Below, in pieces: positions 26,273-34,009 of a stretch of DNA of 64,000 bases. The number at the start of each line of letters is the position of its first letter. Within the stretch, counting starts at the first letter, position 1. Below the pieces are notes generated by a model that saw only the letters and a program-made list of their open reading frames with translations, was not told the origin of the DNA and searched no databases. Origin of the DNA: Jiangella alkaliphila (GTDB lineage Bacteria > Actinomycetota > Actinomycetes > Jiangellales > Jiangellaceae); contig NZ_LT629791.1 of NCBI RefSeq assembly GCF_900105925.1, forward strand, positions 3,011,278 to 3,075,277, in the 5' to 3' direction. The translations under genes were made by a program, and so were the position numbers.

Positions 26273-26875
26273 TCACCGCGCGATCAGTGCGTCCCAGCCG
26301 GCCATCGTGAGGTCGACGGTGCGCAGCAGTGCCGGCCGGGTGGCACCCTCGAGCGCGCGGACCGCGAGTCCCTGCACCTGGGCGTCGTAGTACATCGCCA
26401 CCGTGTCGACGTCGTCGGATGGCAGTGGTTCGCCCGCCTCCGCGGCCGTCCGCAGCCGCGTGCGCAGGGCGGTCAGCCGGTCGCGTCGGCTCCGCTCCAG
26501 GTAGGCGACGACCGTGGTGTCGGTCGGCGGGCAGCTCAGCGTCGCGCGGGTCAGGAGGCAGCCGCGCGGCCCGCCCCGCTTGGTGAACAGCGTGACGTTC
26601 TCGCGCAGCAGCGCCTCGACGCCGCCGCGCGCCGTCGGCGCCTCGGTCAGCGCCACACCGGGGCGGCCGCCGTCGCCGTCCTGGTAGCGGTCGGCTGCCA
26701 TGCAGAACAGTGACGCCTTGGAGCCGAACGCGGCGTACAGGCTGGGCGAGCCGATGCCGAGAACGTCCGTGAGGTCGGCGATCGAGGTGTCCTGGTACCC
26801 GCGCGTCCAGAACAGCCGCATGGCACGGTCGAGCGCCACGTCGCGGTCGAACCCGCGTGGCCGGCCGCGTCCCAT
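26273..26875 (-). CDS. TetR family transcriptional regulator
   Basis: Protein of 200 residues. The N-terminal TetR helix-turn-helix spans about 10-55 (DVALDRAMRLFWTRGYQDTS, then LTDVLGIGSPSLYAAFGSK). The C-terminal ligand domain resembles the TetR_C_16 or AcrR type and has the CLLTRATLSC helix pair. An AAAGGAG site precedes the ATG at 26875. The gene diverges from a small cupin gene across 103 bp that carry two copies of a partly palindromic motif, so it likely represses itself and the cupin gene. Confidence 0.88.
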   Translation of the reverse strand: MGRGRPRGFDRDVALDRAMRLFWTRGYQDTSIADLTDVLGIGSPSLYAAFGSKASLFCMAADRYQDGDGGRPGVALTEAPTARGGVEALLRENVTLFTKRGGPRGCLLTRATLSCPPTDTTVVAYLERSRRDRLTALRTRLRTAAEAGEPLPSDDVDTVAMYYDAQVQGLAVRALEGATRPALLRTVDLTMAGWDALIAR

Positions 26876-26891
26876 CGTGTCGTCTCCTTTC

Positions 26892-26961
26892 TGTGTCGAT
26901 CGCTACATTAACCCCTTGACGCCACCGGCCGCCACCGGTTTATTGTGTAGCGACCGATACA
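26892..26961. promoter_or_regulatory. Paired operator sites and promoter between TetR and cupin genes
   Basis: A 16-base motif occurs twice in opposite orientation: TGTGTCGATCGCTACA at 26892-26907, and TGTAGCGACCGATACA at 26946-26961, which matches the reverse complement of the first at 14 of 16 positions. Each copy is itself partly palindromic (TGTnGCGA..TCGnnACA type). Between them lies a candidate cupin promoter, TTGACG at 26916-26921 with a T-rich box near 26939-26946. Binding at both sites would cover both divergent promoters, the expected TetR arrangement. Confidence 0.65.
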
Positions 26962-26978
26962 TAAAGGGAGCGTGCGAC

Positions 26979-27374
26979 ATGCCCGGCGTGACGAAGGTGA
27001 CCAGCGGCGACGACCTCGAGTGGTTTCGTCGCTTCGATCAGGATCTGCAGTTGGCCGACGCCATCGACCAGCGCCACGACGCTGCGATGACCGTCGGCTT
27101 CGCCCGCTACGGCGCGGGCGAGTCGAACCCGTGGACCGTCTCCTACGACGAGGCGCTGGTCGTCACGAGGGGCCGGTTCAGCGTCGAGAGCGGCGGCACC
27201 GTCACCACGGCGGTCGTCGGCGAGGTCATCTACCTGCGCGCGGGCACTGAGCTCGTCTACCGCGCCGACGAGGAGAGCGAGGTGGTCTACGTCTCGTATC
27301 CGCACTGGCTCGCGGCGACCGGGAGTTCGCCGCACTCCGACCGGCTGGCCGAGTTCCAGCCCGCGGCGAGCTGA
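26979..27374 (+). CDS. Small cupin-fold protein (EutQ-like)
   Basis: Protein of 131 residues forming a single cupin barrel: YDEALVVTRGRFSVESGG is the first cupin motif and GEVIYLRAGTELVYRA the second. The usual metal-binding His pair is not present, so metal binding and catalysis are doubtful; similarity is to EutQ-like cupins. An AAGGGAG site lies upstream of the ATG at 26979. It faces the TetR gene and probably is its target, perhaps acting in detoxification or ligand binding. The family assignment is moderate. Confidence 0.7.
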   Translation: MPGVTKVTSGDDLEWFRRFDQDLQLADAIDQRHDAAMTVGFARYGAGESNPWTVSYDEALVVTRGRFSVESGGTVTTAVVGEVIYLRAGTELVYRADEESEVVYVSYPHWLAATGSSPHSDRLAEFQPAAS

Positions 27375-27492
27375 CGGCCTGAAGTCGTTCCCGTCACCGG
27401 AAGCGGGGTGTTGTATATGAGGGCGGTCGCCGTTCGTCGTCATGGTGAGGGCGGCACCGGGCCGCCCGCGACGACCCGCGAAGGGGGACGAG

Positions 27493-27846
27493 ATGCAGTA
27501 CCTGCTGCTGATCTACAGCGAGCCGCGGACCGAGGCTCCGCCGCAGGACCAGCTCGAGGCCGAAATGGCCGAGTGGTTCACCTACACCGAGGACATCCGC
27601 AAGGCCGGCGTGTACGTCGACGGCAACGCGCTCGAGCCGGTCAACACCGCCACGAGCGTGCGGCTCAAGGACGGCGAGCGGGTGGTCACCGACGGGCCGT
27701 TCGCGGAGACTCGCGAGGTGCTCGGCGGCTACTACCTCGTCGACGTGCCGGACCTCGACGCCGCGCTGGACTGGGCCGCCAAGTGCCCCGGCGCGAGGCA
27801 CGGGTCCATGGAAGTCCGCCCGATCACGGTGTTCGACCAGAGCTGA
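27493..27846 (+). CDS. DGPF/YCII domain protein
   Basis: Protein of 117 residues, a YCII-type ferredoxin-like barrel: MQYLLLIYSE at the start, the diagnostic DGPF motif in VVTDGPFAETREVLGGYYLVD, and a MEVRPI end. The enzymatic role is unproven. ATG at 27493 is preferred to one 51 bp upstream because GAAGGGGG precedes it and the protein then begins with the conserved strand. The next gene, two bases downstream, encodes an ECF42-type sigma factor; DGPF genes next to ECF42 genes are the defining context of that sigma group. Confidence 0.85.
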   Translation: MQYLLLIYSEPRTEAPPQDQLEAEMAEWFTYTEDIRKAGVYVDGNALEPVNTATSVRLKDGERVVTDGPFAETREVLGGYYLVDVPDLDAALDWAAKCPGARHGSMEVRPITVFDQS

Positions 27847-27848
27847 CG

Positions 27849-29123
27849 GTGAGCCGGTGGGCGGCCGACCCCGCCGAGGCGGTCTTCCGCGAAGAGTGGG
27901 GCCGGCTGCTCGCCACGCTCGTCCGCTGGGTCGGCGACTTCGACCTCGCCGAGGAGGTGGCGGCCGACGCCATCGCCGCCGCCGTCGAGCGCTGGCCGGT
28001 CGACGGCGTGCCGGACCGGCCGGGCGCGTGGCTGCTGACGACGGCGCGCCGCCGGGCGGTCGATCTGCTGCGCCGGCGGCAGAACTACGCGGCCAAGCTG
28101 GCGGTGCTCAAGGTCGAGGCCGAGCGCGACGAACTGGCCCGGCTGACCGAGCCGGCCGCCGACACCGGGCCCGACGTCATCGGCGACGATCGGCTGCGGC
28201 TGTTCTTCACCTGCTGTCACCCCGCGTTGCGTGCCGAGGCGCGGGTCGCGCTGACGCTGCGGTACCTCGCCGGGCTGACGACGGCGCAGGTGGCGCGGGC
28301 GTTTCTGGTGCCCGAGGGGACGATGGCGCAGCGGCTGGTGCGGGCCAAGCAGAAGATCGGGGCGGCCGGCATCCCCTACCGCGTCCCGTCGGCGACGGAG
28401 TTGCCCGGCCGGCTGCCGGCCGTGCTCAGCGTCGTGTACGTCGTGTTCACCGAGGCGTACGCGGCCAGCACCGGCGCGGCGCTGATCCAGCCGGAACTGG
28501 CCGACGAGGCGATCCGGCTGGCCCGCATCCTGCACCGCCTGCTGCCGGCCGAGCCCGAAGTCGCCGGCCTGCTCGCCCTGCTCCTCCTGGTCGACGCCCG
28601 CCGCGACGCCCGCGTCGACGCGGCCGGCGACCTCGTGCTGCTCGACGACCAGGACCGGTCCCGCTGGGACCAGGGCAAGATCGCCGAGGGACGGTCACTG
28701 GTGCTCGACGCGCTGCGGCACCGCCCGCCCGGCCCGTACGCCCTGCAGGCCGCCATCGCCGCCGTCCACGACGAGGCGCCGTCGGCCGCCGCCACCGACT
28801 GGCCCCAGATCGTCGGGCTCTACGACGTCCTCCGCGCGACGGCGCCCTCCCCGGTCGTCGACCTCAACCGCGCCGTTGCCATCGCGATGGCGCACGGACC
28901 GGCGGCCGGGCTGGGCCTGCTGGACGAGCTCGTGGCGGGCGGCGCGCTCGATCGCTTCCACCCGCTGCACGCCGCTCGCGGCCGGCTGCTGGACCGCCTG
29001 GATCGGCCGGCGGACGCGGTCGCGGCCTACCGGCGCGCCGTCGACCTGTGCGGCAACGACGCCGAGCGGGCCTTCCTGCTCCGCTGCCTCGCCGCCGCCG
29101 AACAGCGCACGGCACGCGACTGA
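27849..29123 (+). CDS. ECF42-type RNA polymerase sigma factor with C-terminal extension
   Basis: Protein of 424 residues. Sigma region 2 covers about 10-75 (FREEWGRLLATLVRWVGDFDLAEE, then RPGAWLLTTARRRAVDLLRR). Region 4 is around residues 120-180 (LRYLAGLTTAQVARAFLVPEGTMAQRL). A helical, TPR-like C-terminal domain of over 200 residues follows (DLNRAVAIAMAHGPAAGL and similar repeats). No anti-sigma gene is adjacent, as expected for ECF42, where the extension is thought to control activity. GTG at 27849 lies two bases after the DGPF stop, so the pair is one transcript and the DGPF gene is a likely target of this sigma factor. Confidence 0.9.
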   Translation: MSRWAADPAEAVFREEWGRLLATLVRWVGDFDLAEEVAADAIAAAVERWPVDGVPDRPGAWLLTTARRRAVDLLRRRQNYAAKLAVLKVEAERDELARLTEPAADTGPDVIGDDRLRLFFTCCHPALRAEARVALTLRYLAGLTTAQVARAFLVPEGTMAQRLVRAKQKIGAAGIPYRVPSATELPGRLPAVLSVVYVVFTEAYAASTGAALIQPELADEAIRLARILHRLLPAEPEVAGLLALLLLVDARRDARVDAAGDLVLLDDQDRSRWDQGKIAEGRSLVLDALRHRPPGPYALQAAIAAVHDEAPSAAATDWPQIVGLYDVLRATAPSPVVDLNRAVAIAMAHGPAAGLGLLDELVAGGALDRFHPLHAARGRLLDRLDRPADAVAAYRRAVDLCGNDAERAFLLRCLAAAEQRTARD

Positions 29124-29153
29124 GGAATCACTCCGGTTGGACCTCTCTCTTTC

Positions 29154-29220
29154 GCTGTTGATCACGGAGAAGGTCGGGGCTCTCGGCGCTCCAGAGCCGA
29201 CCTTCTCCATGATCAACAGC
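29154..29220. repeat. Long hairpin with TTGATCA arms between convergent genes
   Basis: Arms at 29154-29183 and 29193-29220 pair over 28 positions with one mismatch and a 2-nt bulge, around a 9-nt loop. Both arms carry GCTGTTGATC and GGAGAAGGTCGG. The stem sits between the ECF42 gene and the convergent secreted-protein gene and could terminate both. The GATCA-cored arms resemble the hairpin at 46247-46304, hinting at a family of intergenic palindromes. Confidence 0.75.
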
Positions 29221-29283
29221 CCGCGGGCGGGCCGCCGCAGCCGGAGGGGGAGCCGCAGCGGGCCGCCGCGGTCGGAGGGTCGG

Positions 29284-30012
29284 TCAGGCCGAGGGCCCGG
29301 GGACGTCGACGAGTTGCCAGCGGCCGCCGTCGCCGCCTTGGCGCCGGCGGCGCAGCCAGCGGTCGCTGAGCACGCCGACCACGATCCCGCCGGCCACCGC
29401 CGGCAACGCCCACGTCGCCACGGCGACCGCGCCGCCGTCGTCCGGCGAAGACGCCGCACCGGCTGCACCGGACGCACCGGCCGCGTCGCCCGCACCGGCC
29501 GGGGCCGGCGGGTCGAAGTTGCCGGACATCGTCGCAGCGTCCTCCTTCCCGGCCGGCCGCAGCCCGGTCTGCCCGGTCAGCCCGAGCTCGACCAGCAGGC
29601 CGGCGAGCGCCGCCGCGTCTGCCGGCCGGTGCCACAGGCCGGCATCGTCGAGCGCGATCGGACCGGCGCCGGTCGACTGCGTGGTGTTCACCCATTCCGG
29701 CAGCCCGCCGCCGTCCAGGGTGATGCGGTCGACCCGCCAGGGCTGCACGTCGTGGATCATCCAGGTGACGACGATCTGGTCGCCGCCGATATTGGGCCGT
29801 GTCATGCCGCGGCTGGGATCGGCCGCCGGGTCGGCGTCCAGCTGGCTCATCAGCGTCGTGTACCCCTCGTTCGTCGCGTACAGCGACGCGGTCCGGCCGG
29901 TGGACGGCGACACCAGCAGCACGCTGGTGGGTCCGCCGGCCGACGCGGGCGCGGCAAGGAACAGGAGGGCGCCGAGGACGAGCACGACGGTGGCCGGGCG
30001 GGCGATGCGCAT
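29284..30012 (-). CDS. Secreted or membrane protein of unknown function
   Basis: Protein of 242 residues. A signal peptide (TVVLVLGALLFLAAPASAGG) precedes an extracellular domain of about 140 residues with TSVLLVSPSTGRTASLY and QIVVTWMIHDVQPWRVDRI. A Gly/Ala/Pro-rich linker follows, then one transmembrane helix (ALPAVAGGIVVGVLSD) and an RRRR cytoplasmic anchor. No named domain is recognised. It lies 48 bp downstream of the putative anti-sigma gene in an ECF-sigma operon, so it may sense or report an envelope signal, but that is inference from position only. Confidence 0.65.
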   Translation of the reverse strand: MRIARPATVVLVLGALLFLAAPASAGGPTSVLLVSPSTGRTASLYATNEGYTTLMSQLDADPAADPSRGMTRPNIGGDQIVVTWMIHDVQPWRVDRITLDGGGLPEWVNTTQSTGAGPIALDDAGLWHRPADAAALAGLLVELGLTGQTGLRPAGKEDAATMSGNFDPPAPAGAGDAAGASGAAGAASSPDDGGAVAVATWALPAVAGGIVVGVLSDRWLRRRRQGGDGGRWQLVDVPGPSA

Positions 30013-30060
30013 GACGGCTCCAGCTGGTCGGTGGTGTTGCCCGGTCTACACCGGCCGGGC

Positions 30061-30813
30061 TCAGCCGGTTCCCAGGGCCGACCCGGCGATCTCGACCGCG
30101 CGGTCGCGGTCCGCACCCTCGAGCCGGAACGTGACGCCGTCGTCGACCCACACCAGCGTCGGGCCGGCGACCCGCGCCGACTCGGTCCGCTCGCTGCCGT
30201 CGGGCGTCAGCAGGACGAGGGAGTGCGGCGTGCCGAACCACCATGCGTCGTGGCCGTCGACGGTGAGGGTGCGGGCCGTCGTGCCCAGCTGCGCCGTCTT
30301 CAGGTACACCGGCGACAGCGGGTCGGTGACCTGGTCCAGCCGGACCGTCTCGGCGCCGGCGCCCCAGGTCAGCGACAGCACGCGGCGATCGGCCGACACC
30401 TCGACGCCGTCGGGCGAGCCGAGGACGGGCGGCACGACGGGTGTGAGCCCGGTCAGCTCCGCGGCGGTGTCGAGCGAGAGTCCCGCGGTCGCCTCCGGCG
30501 GCGGCGACGCCGACGGCTGCGACGGGCCGGGGCGGACGGCGACCGCGCCGATGCCGAGCCACTCGCCGACCGCGGCCCGCACCGGCGGCGTCAAACCGAG
30601 CGCCACCAGCACCGCGACGGCGACGACGGCCAGCCGGCGGCGAACCGCGGGCCGCGGCCGCGCCCACCCCCGCGCGGGCACCGGCTCAGGACTGGTCCGC
30701 AGCCGGTCCAGCACCGCCGTCGCGACGGCGGCCGGCGCGGGCGCGTCGTCGTCGATCGCCGTGCCGAGCGAGCGGCCGAGGGCGCGCAGCTCGCGGTCGA
30801 GGGCGTCATCCAT
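30061..30813 (-). CDS. Putative membrane anti-sigma factor
   Basis: Protein of 250 residues. The N-terminal 58 residues are acidic and helical (LDRELRALGRSLGTAI), the size of an anti-sigma domain but without a zinc HxxxCxxC motif. One transmembrane helix follows (RRRLAVVAVAVLVALGL), then an extracellular domain containing DTAAELTGLTPVVPPVLG and a repeated beta pattern. The start overlaps the end of the ECF sigma gene by 8 bp, the usual sigma/anti-sigma coupling. The function is inferred from that linkage and topology. Confidence 0.65.
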   Translation of the reverse strand: MDDALDRELRALGRSLGTAIDDDAPAPAAVATAVLDRLRTSPEPVPARGWARPRPAVRRRLAVVAVAVLVALGLTPPVRAAVGEWLGIGAVAVRPGPSQPSASPPPEATAGLSLDTAAELTGLTPVVPPVLGSPDGVEVSADRRVLSLTWGAGAETVRLDQVTDPLSPVYLKTAQLGTTARTLTVDGHDAWWFGTPHSLVLLTPDGSERTESARVAGPTLVWVDDGVTFRLEGADRDRAVEIAGSALGTG

Positions 30814-31414
30814 GGTCCACCTCCTGGGCCTGCGTGGGCGCCAGCTGGGTCCGCAGCCGGCGCAGCGCCCGGTGCAGCCGCGACTTCACCGTGCCGCGCG
30901 GCCAGCCGAGCACCGTCGCCGTCTCCTCTTCGTCCAGGTCGAGCAGGTACCGGCAGGCGACGACCCGCTGGTGCGGCTCGGGCAGCTCCCGCAACGCCGC
31001 CACCAGTTCCGTCCGCCGCTCATCCGCCAGCGCCGTCGTCGCCGGGTCGTCGGCGGTGGCCGCGGCCGCGGTGTCGAGGACGAACCAGCGCTCCGCCGCC
31101 GCCCGGTACCGGCGGGTCGCCCGGGTGGCGTTGTGGGTCTCGTTGAGCACGATCCGCAGCAGCCACGGCCGGAACGGCGCGCCGTCGCGGAACGTGCCGA
31201 TCGTCCGGTACGCCTTGACGAACGCCAGCTGGACGACGTCGTCGGCGTCCGGCCCGGCGCCCGCCATGACGGCGAGCCGGCGCGCGTGGGCGGCGTGCCG
31301 GCGCACGAGGACGGCGTACGCGTCGGCGTCTCCGGCGCGCACGCGGGCGATGGCGGCCTGCTCGGTCTCGTCGGCGATGGGTTCTGTCCTCGTCCGTGGT
31401 GTTCTGCCGTTCAT
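30806..31414 (-). CDS. ECF RNA polymerase sigma factor
   Basis: Protein of 202 residues. Region 2 (about 20-90) has DADDVVQLAFVKAYRTIGTFRDG and PWLLRIVLNETHN. Region 4 (about 135-190) has LPEPHQRVVACRYLLDLDEE and ATVLGWPRGTVKSRLHRAL. Size and motifs fit a classical group 4 sigma factor. The ATG at 31414 is preferred; a GTG 9 bp upstream is possible, and neither has a strong ribosome-binding site. It heads an operon with a putative membrane anti-sigma factor and a secreted protein, so it probably answers an envelope cue. It diverges from purC. Confidence 0.88.
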   Translation of the reverse strand: MNGRTPRTRTEPIADETEQAAIARVRAGDADAYAVLVRRHAAHARRLAVMAGAGPDADDVVQLAFVKAYRTIGTFRDGAPFRPWLLRIVLNETHNATRATRRYRAAAERWFVLDTAAAATADDPATTALADERRTELVAALRELPEPHQRVVACRYLLDLDEEETATVLGWPRGTVKSRLHRALRRLRTQLAPTQAQEVDHG

Positions 31415-31460
31415 ACACCGCACGGCCCGCCGCGGTTCCCGTCTGTGTTAGAACGGCGCT

Positions 31461-32303
31461 GTGCAGCTACTTCACAAGGGCAAGGTCCGCGATGTCTACT
31501 CCGACCGGCCGGGCGAGGTGATCCTGGTCGCCTCGGACCGCGTCTCGGTCTACGACGTCGTGCTGCCGACGCCGATCCCCGACAAGGGGAAGGTGCTGAC
31601 GTCGCTCTCGCTCTGGTGGTTCGACCAGCTCGCCGACGTCGTCGCGAACCACGTCATCTCCGCCGACGACGTGCCGGACGAGTGGCGCGGCCGGGCCATC
31701 CGCTGCCGTCAGGTCGAGATCGTCCCGGTCGAGTGCGTCGCGCGCGGCTACCTCGCCGGCTCCGGCTGGACGTCGTACCAGGAGTCGGGGACGGTGTCCG
31801 GGGTGGCGCTGCCGCACGGCCTGGTCGAGGGCGACCGGCTGCCTGAGCCGATCTTCACACCGACCACGAAGACGCCGCCGGAGCTCGGCCACGACGAGCC
31901 GATGACCTACGACGAGGTCGCGGCGCTGACCGGCGATGCCCAGGCGGCCCGGCTGCGCGACACGACGCTGACGCTGTACCGGCGCGCGGCGGAGCTGATG
32001 GAACAGCGCGGCGTCCTGCTCGTCGACACCAAGGTCGAGTTCGGTCTGGCACCCGACGGCACCCTGCTGCTCGCCGACGAGGTCGTCACGCCCGACTCGT
32101 CCCGGTTCTGGCAGGCGTCGCAGTGGGCGCCCGGCCGCCGTCAGGTCTCCTACGACAAGCAGGTCGTGCGCGACTGGGCGCAAGACCTCGGCACCTGGGA
32201 CAAGACCCCGCCCGGCCCGGCCATCCCCGGCGACGTCGTCGAGAAGACCCGCGCCGTGTACATCGAGATGTACGAGCGCATCACCGGCCGGTCCTGGTCG
32301 TAG
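31461..32303 (+). CDS. purC: Phosphoribosylaminoimidazole-succinocarboxamide synthase
   Basis: Protein of 280 residues with SAICAR synthetase signatures: the N-terminal nucleotide-binding LLHKGKVRDVY, RCRQVEIVPVECVARGYLAGSGW, KVEFGLAPDG and the late DEVVTPDSSRFW metal-binding motif. It joins CAIR and aspartate with ATP use in de novo purine synthesis. GTG at 31461. Other pur genes are not adjacent here. Its last 23 bp overlap the convergent frameshifted gene. Confidence 0.95.
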   Translation: MQLLHKGKVRDVYSDRPGEVILVASDRVSVYDVVLPTPIPDKGKVLTSLSLWWFDQLADVVANHVISADDVPDEWRGRAIRCRQVEIVPVECVARGYLAGSGWTSYQESGTVSGVALPHGLVEGDRLPEPIFTPTTKTPPELGHDEPMTYDEVAALTGDAQAARLRDTTLTLYRRAAELMEQRGVLLVDTKVEFGLAPDGTLLLADEVVTPDSSRFWQASQWAPGRRQVSYDKQVVRDWAQDLGTWDKTPPGPAIPGDVVEKTRAVYIEMYERITGRSWS

Positions 32304-33167
32304 CCTCGTCGGCCGCCTGCAGGATCGTCTCGGCACGCAGGTTGAGCGGCTCGTTGTCCGGCCCGCGGCCCCAGTCGACGGCGCCGGGCTGGCGGGCGCT
32401 CGTCCAGCTCGGCCCGGAGAACCGGCCGTCGGGCCGGCGCGCCCGCCGTAGGACGTCCAGGGCGTCGGCCGCCCGCGGGTCGGCGAGCAGGCCGAGCCGG
32501 TGCAGCAGCCACAGCCCCTGCCCGATGTCATAGTGCCAGTACGGCGGGTAGTGCGGCCGCAGCCAGGACGGGTGGACGACGGCGCCGTCGGAGCGCCGGC
32601 GGAACAGGCGGTGCTCGAGCAGCAGGCCGGCCGCCCGCCGCGCCGCGGCCAGCGCGTCCGGGTCGCCGGTGGCGTGGTGGTACGCGGCCAGGCCGAGCGC
32701 CGGCGTCACGGTCTCGTGGAACGACGAGCGGTGCGCGGCGGCGGCGCGGTCGCAGTTCCAGCCGCCGTCGGGCCACTGCCAGGAGCACAGGTTCGCGGCC
32801 AGAGCGCGGACGCGCGGATCGGCGGCGAGGCCGAGGCGCGAGCAGGCGTAGAGCGCGTTGCCCTCCTGCGAGGCGTGCACCGATACCGCCCGCGGACCGC
32901 GACGACGGCGTCGTCGTGCCCGGGTCCGCCGAGCCAGTCGAGCACGCGGCCAATGGCGGCCCGGAGGCGGTCGCGCGCGTTCCCCGGCGGCGTCACGCCG
33001 AGATCGGCCAGCTCGACCAGCCGCCAGTGCGCGCCGTGCCACTTCGCGTACGGGTGGGCGGCGGGGAAGTCCAGCAGCGCGCGGACCCGCGGGCTGTCCA
33101 TCGGGTCGGCGTCCGGGTCGCCGGCGAGGCGCCGGACGGCGGGATCGGCCCAGGTCCGTGCGGCCAT
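32281..33167 (-). pseudogene. Toroid-fold (prenyltransferase/terpenoid cyclase-like) protein gene with a frameshift
   Basis: Two overlapping frames make one protein of about 295 residues. The N-terminal part (MAARTWADPAVRRLAGDPD, read from ATG 33167) runs into VRGRYR and then loses sense; from about 32880 the neighbouring frame continues with HASQEGNALYACSRLGLAAD and stays coherent to the stop at 32281. One missing base at 32880/32881, in a run that reads CACCGA, would explain the break. The repeated helical pattern with DGGWNCD and ALGLAAYHHATGD resembles alpha/alpha toroids of squalene-cyclase/prenyltransferase type. The ATG is 7 bp after the AlkD-like stop. Either a recent pseudogene or a base-call error. 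Confidence 0.75.
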
Positions 33168-33174
33168 GGCGGTC

Positions 33175-33876
33175 TCAGCGAAGGGCCCGGTAGTACTCGC
33201 GCTGCTCCGGCTCGAGGTGCTCGACGGCGTAGCGGAGCATGACGCGCGGCATCGCCGGGGCGTGCCGGCCGAGGAAGGCGAGCAGCCGGTCGCGGTCCTT
33301 GTCGCCGGCCGCGCGCAGCCAGCCACCGGTGGCCTTGTGGACGAGATCCTCGGGATCGTCCAGCAGCAGTTCGGCGATGGCCAACGTGTCACCGACCTCG
33401 CCCTGCCTGATGAAGTACGCCGTCGCGGTGATCGCCGTCCGCCGCTCCCACCGGTCCTGCGACCGCGCCAGCTCGTACAACACGTCGCGCGGCTTGTCCG
33501 CCAGATACCCGCCGACGACGTAGGGCGCCGCGAGGTCGACCAGGTCCCAGTTGTCGATGCGGTCGTGACGGCGCAGGTAGAGCTCGTACAGCTCGCGGCG
33601 CCGGTCGGGCGGGGTGCGCTTGCGGCGGGCCTGCTTGTCCATGACGCTCAGCGCGCCGGCCCGCAGCTCGTGGACGTCGGACTCCAGCAGCCGCTCCAGC
33701 TCCGCCGGCGGCAGGTCGATGAACTCCTTGGCGAGCGCGAACACCGTCCCCATGCGCACGCCCAGGAAGACCCCGCTGGTGCCGTCGGCGAAGTAGCGCT
33801 GGATCTTGCGCAGCTCGTCGTCGGACTGGTGCTCCCGCAGCCGCCGCTCGAACTCGACAGCGTCGATGTCGGCCAT
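33175..33876 (-). CDS. DNA alkylation repair protein (AlkD-like)
   Basis: Protein of 233 residues made of HEAT-like helical repeats, the AlkD/AlkC fold that flips out and excises positively charged alkylated bases. The family motif DNWDLVDLAAPYVVG is present near residue 118, followed by WERRTAITATAYFIRQGE and HKATGGWLRAAGD. ATG at 33876 (MADIDAVEFERRL) is chosen over an ATG 30 bp upstream on family N-terminal form. It precedes the frameshifted toroid-fold gene by 7 bp, and the two are probably one operon. Confidence 0.88.
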   Translation of the reverse strand: MADIDAVEFERRLREHQSDDELRKIQRYFADGTSGVFLGVRMGTVFALAKEFIDLPPAELERLLESDVHELRAGALSVMDKQARRKRTPPDRRRELYELYLRRHDRIDNWDLVDLAAPYVVGGYLADKPRDVLYELARSQDRWERRTAITATAYFIRQGEVGDTLAIAELLLDDPEDLVHKATGGWLRAAGDKDRDRLLAFLGRHAPAMPRVMLRYAVEHLEPEQREYYRALR

Positions 33877-33974
33877 GCCGCATCGTACCGATTCGCGAGC
33901 GGGCAACCGCTGTAGTCGCTTCGCCGCCCGGTCGGGCTATCTTCCGGGCTAACCCCTCCAGGCAGAGTTCAGGA

Positions 33975-33984
33975 GTTCTAGAAC
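33975..33984. promoter_or_regulatory. Palindromic operator of the toxin-antitoxin operon
   Basis: GTTCTAGAAC is a perfect 10-bp palindrome, flanked by CAGG and CCTG that extend the symmetry imperfectly. It lies 25 bp upstream of the toxin start, just before a possible -10 box GATACT (33988-33993) and a GGAGG ribosome-binding site (33998-34002). HigA-type antitoxins commonly bind such sites to repress their own operon. Confidence 0.5.
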
Positions 33985-34009
33985 CCTGATACTCTACGGA
34001 GGCGCAGTT

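Noticed and set aside
26044-26390. Short overlapping frames between the oxidase and TetR genes.
   Set aside because: Arg/Pro-rich, no ribosome-binding sites and no recognisable family; part of one overlaps the end of the TetR gene.
32706-33392. An intact 228-residue protein in the N-terminal frame of the toroid-fold gene.
   Set aside because: The frame would start within the AlkD-like gene and the sequence after the VRGRYR point is Arg/Pro/Ala-rich nonsense, while the neighbouring frame continues the family pattern.
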